Positions 14,369 through 16,393 of a stretch of DNA of 16,393 nucleotides are shown piece by piece. Both the position numbers and the translations under genes were made by a program. The DNA lies in the NCBI GenBank assembly GCA_934667795.1, contig CAKUMP010000020.1, forward strand, positions 1-16,393, given 5' to 3'. Position 1 is the stretch's first letter. Each line of letters opens with the position of its first letter. The DNA comes from an uncultured Chthoniobacterales bacterium. GTDB taxonomy: Bacteria > Verrucomicrobiota > Verrucomicrobiia > Chthoniobacterales > CAKUMP01. The notes beneath the pieces were generated by a model that saw only the letters and a program-made list of their open reading frames with translations, made no database searches and was not told where the DNA came from.

Positions 14369-15205
14369 TCAGTCTTTATGGTGATATCGGCGTGAAAACT
14401 TTATCAAGCCAGTTGCCAAAACAAGCAACAGTGCCGTAGAAGGCTCGGGGATGACTGTCACGACTGCATTGGCAGTGAAACTGCTGAATTCAAACCGCCC
14501 CGGTGCTGAAGCTTCATTTCCATAGGTAGAAAAATAAATTCCCAGCCCCTGAATGTCATCAAAGGTGCTTCCCGCAGTGGTAAATGAAGCAGGAGTCGCA
14601 GGAAGCGGTGCTGCATCAGTGATATCCCACTCCCCCCACATGGCAGCGGATGCATCCGCAATGTTAAGTGTCGTGGCGCCAGAAACCCAATAAGACGAGA
14701 GGTACCACGTTCCATCATTTAAAACCGCAAATCGAACAGATCGTGGATTGTAATTGAGGTATTGCACGACAGCCGACAACGAACTGCTTGCATCAAACGA
14801 TACGATGGAATTCACAACATCGGGTTGGAAAAAAATTAACCCGGAGACGGTTGCTGTTGCGCTGTTCCCACGAATCTCCAAAAAATCAGCTGTTCCGCTA
14901 TTCGTAATGCGCGCTGGGCCGAGATTGTCACCACTCGTGTTTTGAAACGCTCCATAGAATGCCTGACCGGTATATCCCGAGTTTGGGCTGATACTCGGGC
15001 TGTCAGTATCCCATTTCCAGGTACGTGTGCCTCCATTGTCTGAGGGGGTCGGCAAAGCCAGATTCACATTCTCCGAAACCATCGCGCCGCCCCAATCAAC
15101 AACAACTGTCGCATTTGCCAATTGCCATCCCATCATCAACAACGGACTGATCATGACAGGAAGAATACGTGTGAATTTTCTGAGAAGAATAGGAGGATTT
15201 TTCAT
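14369..15205 (-). CDS. PEP-CTERM sorting domain protein of unknown function
   Basis: The 278-residue protein begins with a signal peptide ending LANA (cleavage after residue 32) and finishes with a PEP-CTERM module: the VIPEPS motif at 251-256, a hydrophobic helix TALLLVLATGLIKF and the basic end SRRYHHKD. PEP-CTERM proteins are processed by exosortases and are found in bacteria making extracellular polysaccharide; no exosortase is encoded in this window. The mature region has no cysteine-rich or catalytic motif I recognise and looks beta-rich, with VVDWGG, SGLIFFQPDV, SFDASSSL and RFAVLNDGTWYLS shared with the next gene. It is the first gene of the operon, and its start ATG at 15205 has no Shine-Dalgarno sequence. 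It may be a surface or matrix protein acting with the polysaccharide enzymes downstream, but that is context only. Confidence 0.88.
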   Translation of the reverse strand: MKNPPILLRKFTRILPVMISPLLMMGWQLANATVVVDWGGAMVSENVNLALPTPSDNGGTRTWKWDTDSPSISPNSGYTGQAFYGAFQNTSGDNLGPARITNSGTADFLEIRGNSATATVSGLIFFQPDVVNSIVSFDASSSLSAVVQYLNYNPRSVRFAVLNDGTWYLSSYWVSGATTLNIADASAAMWGEWDITDAAPLPATPASFTTAGSTFDDIQGLGIYFSTYGNEASAPGRFEFSSFTANAVVTVIPEPSTALLLVLATGLIKFSRRYHHKD

Positions 15206-15210
15206 AATAA

Positions 15211-15224
15211 ATCAAACGATAGAT
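15211..15224. promoter_or_regulatory. LacI-type half-site in the operon promoter
   Basis: ATCTATCGTTTGAT on the minus strand shares its left 8 bases, including the central CG, with the palindrome core ATCTATCGATAGAT in front of the LacI-type gene, and pairs at 5 of 7 dyad positions. It overlaps the predicted -10. The same 8 bases also occur once in a coding region (near 10775), so chance remains possible. Confidence 0.35.
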
Positions 15225-15243
15225 CAAATTTGGAAAAGGTCAA
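15216..15243 (-). promoter_or_regulatory. Predicted promoter of the five-gene operon
   Basis: On the minus strand TTGACC (15243-15238) and TATCGT (15221-15216) are 16 nt apart, and transcription would start close to 15209, a few bases before ATG 15205. The -35 differs from consensus by one base and the -10 by two. A very short leader agrees with the absence of a Shine-Dalgarno sequence. Confidence 0.45.
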
Positions 15244-15260
15244 TATTTTTTAAAGTTTTT

Positions 15261-15283
15261 GTATGGGAAACGTTTTCGAATAC
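15261..15283. promoter_or_regulatory. AAACGTTT dyad, possible LacI-family site upstream of the operon
   Basis: GTAT and ATAC flank GAAA-CGT-TTTC in a 23-bp quasi-palindrome pairing at 8 of 11 positions. AAACGTTT with its central CG is the core of many LacI-family operators. It lies just upstream of the predicted -35, so it could be an activator or second operator site. Confidence 0.4.
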
Positions 15284-15399
15284 GGGTCTACATCGCTTTG
15301 TGTTGAATAAGCATTCCTCTCTATGAAGAACCTACATGAATATTATTCATAAATAATGAACAATTGTTGATTTTATTTCATAAGAACGCTTTTGATTCC

Positions 15400-15426
15400 G
15401 CTAGCCCAAGTTCCGCAGTTATGAGA
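15400..15426. repeat. Possible insertion-sequence terminal repeat
   Basis: CTAGCCCAAGTTCCGCAGTT lies 36-60 bp past the transposase stop, about where an IS end is expected, and resembles terminal repeats I recall from IS1634-type elements. The other end is outside the window, so neither the pairing nor a target duplication can be tested here. Confidence 0.25.
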
Positions 15427-15461
15427 GACACTTTCCTTATTTTATGCGCCTCAAAGGTTTA

Positions 15462-16393
15462 TTAACCCTCTGTTTTCTCCACTACATTTTGTACAATTTT
15501 AGACCCTTTGGGTAACTTTAAATCCAAGTGCGCTAATAAAAGCGCGACATCTTGATCAGGTTTCACCACTGTTCTTAAATGAAGTTCGATCTCCTGCTTT
15601 TCGCGCTTAATGGGTACTATGACATCCACCTGACGGATGGTGGCAATTGATGCAAGCAACTTTCGAGCGCTCGTTCCAAGGTGTTTACTCTGCATCCACA
15701 TTTCCAAAGAACGCCACATGGCCAAACTCAAAAAACATACCAATAAATGTGCCTCCACCCGGTTGGTTTTTTGATGGTAAATTGGACGTAAACCAAGATC
15801 TGATTTTGCCGTACGGAAAGCAGCCTCTGCCTGGGTCAATTGAATATACCAACGCCATAATTTCGCTGGATCAGTTTCTGTACAATTGGTACGTAACAAG
15901 TAAGCTCCTTTTGAAAGTAAGGGATGGTTGCTTTCACGCAAGGGACAAAACAAACGAACGCCGTAGGCTCTCCCCTTCGAGTCTTTGAGAAGTTCTGTAT
16001 TCAGCAACCGTGCCGCAGCGGGATATTTACCGTGCCAACGCCCGATACGACGTTCCAATTTCCCCACATCTTGTTGCGGACGCTTTCTTAATGCCGTTTC
16101 GATCTTGAGCATTTCTTCGGTGAGTTTTTGCATTTGTCGTTCCAGCATCGCGCGCTCCTTAGCTCCTCGGGCAATACTACGACACAATACATAATTCTCA
16201 TTTCCTTTCCCGTCAGGATGTTTGACTAAACGTGCTTCCACTCCATTTTCCACGTCCTCCAATTTTCTTTTTCAGCCAATTGCTTTTCATAATGGCGCAG
16301 TTGGCTCTTGGGCGTACCTACGATATAAAAAGCTTCGCGTTCCCGAAGAAATGCGATATTCGCTTCGCTCACCATTCCCCGATCCATCACCCA
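15462..16393 (-). pseudogene. IS1634/IS4-type transposase, frameshifted, 5' end outside window
   Basis: The minus strand enters at the right edge in frame with WVMDRGMVSEANIAFLR, matching the second catalytic Asp region of IS4-type DDE transposases, and continues to ENW near 16260. There the frame shifts by -1 and resumes as EDVENGVEARLVKHPDGKG, through the C-terminal motif YIQLTQAEAAFRTAKSDLGL, which holds the third catalytic acidic residue (Glu in QAEAAF). The stop is TAA at 15462-15464. One missing G in the TGG-AG join explains the shift, and no slippery heptamer precedes it, so an inactivating deletion is more likely than programmed frameshifting. The long Lys/Arg/Glu helical stretch (KERAMLERQMQKLTEEMLK) is usual for IS1634-type members. 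The first Asp region lies outside the window. Confidence 0.85.

Larger units (their letters stand above)
15206..15461. other. Operon control region and transposase flank, no gene
   Basis: The 256-nt AT-rich gap lies between the operon's first gene and the end of the transposase gene. The operon-proximal half has the predicted promoter (15216-15243), a LacI-core-like site (15211-15224) and the AAACGTTT dyad (15261-15283). The other half includes an ATTATT-CATA-AATAAT hairpin-like repeat and, around 15400-15425, a possible insertion-sequence end. Confidence 0.6.

Noticed and set aside
16255..16275. Programmed ribosomal frameshift in the transposase
   Set aside because: The nearby A-rich stretch does not form a usable slippery heptamer in the right phase; a one-base deletion is simpler.
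1..16393. CRISPR array or rRNA genes
   Set aside because: No regularly spaced direct repeats and no rRNA-like sequence were seen; the only tRNA is tRNA-Asn.

Overview
The window looks like chromosomal DNA from a PVC-group bacterium, most likely Verrucomicrobiota or Lentisphaerota. Three protein signatures support this: a prepilin-like protein with a C-terminal H-X9-DG motif (7971-8696), a PEP-CTERM sorting tail (14369-15205), and a LacI-type regulator fused by overlap to the prepilin-like gene. Most start codons lack a recognisable Shine-Dalgarno sequence, which fits the same group. The assignment is inference from protein families, with no phylogenetic test.

Layout. (1) 2-1568: housekeeping end of a glnE gene followed by a tributyrin-esterase-like serine hydrolase. 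(2) 1624-3484: a tRNA-Asn gene whose last 19 bases are duplicated 134 bp downstream, with a small hairpin-rich insert between the copies, then a damaged XRE-type antitoxin-like gene and an AT-rich gene for an ATPase of the DUF4143 type. This has the look of a decayed integration site or island edge. (3) 3675-5820: a divergent pair, a metallophosphoesterase (minus) and a LysR-type regulator (plus), sharing a short control region with a 9+9 bp inverted repeat, and bracketed by two related intergenic repeats. The phosphoesterase tail carries three in-frame stop codons inside otherwise family-like sequence. (4) 5859-8696: an amidohydrolase-2 family TIM-barrel protein, then a LacI-type regulator preceded by a perfect 34-bp palindrome, then the overlapping prepilin-like gene. 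(5) 15205-8708 (minus): a tight five-gene operon encoding a PEP-CTERM protein, its tandem paralogue without the sorting tail, a large lipoprotein resembling exo-rhamnogalacturonan lyases (PcRGLX/YetA type), an alpha/beta hydrolase, and a sialidase-fold protein with four Asp boxes. (6) 15462-16393: the 3' part of a frameshifted IS1634/IS4-type transposase running off the window.

Working model (inference). Regions 4 and 5 form a carbohydrate-utilisation locus. The LacI-type protein would control itself through the palindrome and perhaps the convergent operon, whose predicted -10 region carries a related half-site. The lipoprotein lyase-like enzyme and the secreted PEP-CTERM pair would act outside the cytoplasm. 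The hydrolase, sialidase-fold protein and amidohydrolase lack signal peptides and would act on imported products. The substrate is not proven; a rhamnogalacturonan-like pectin is the best guess from the lyase-like protein alone.
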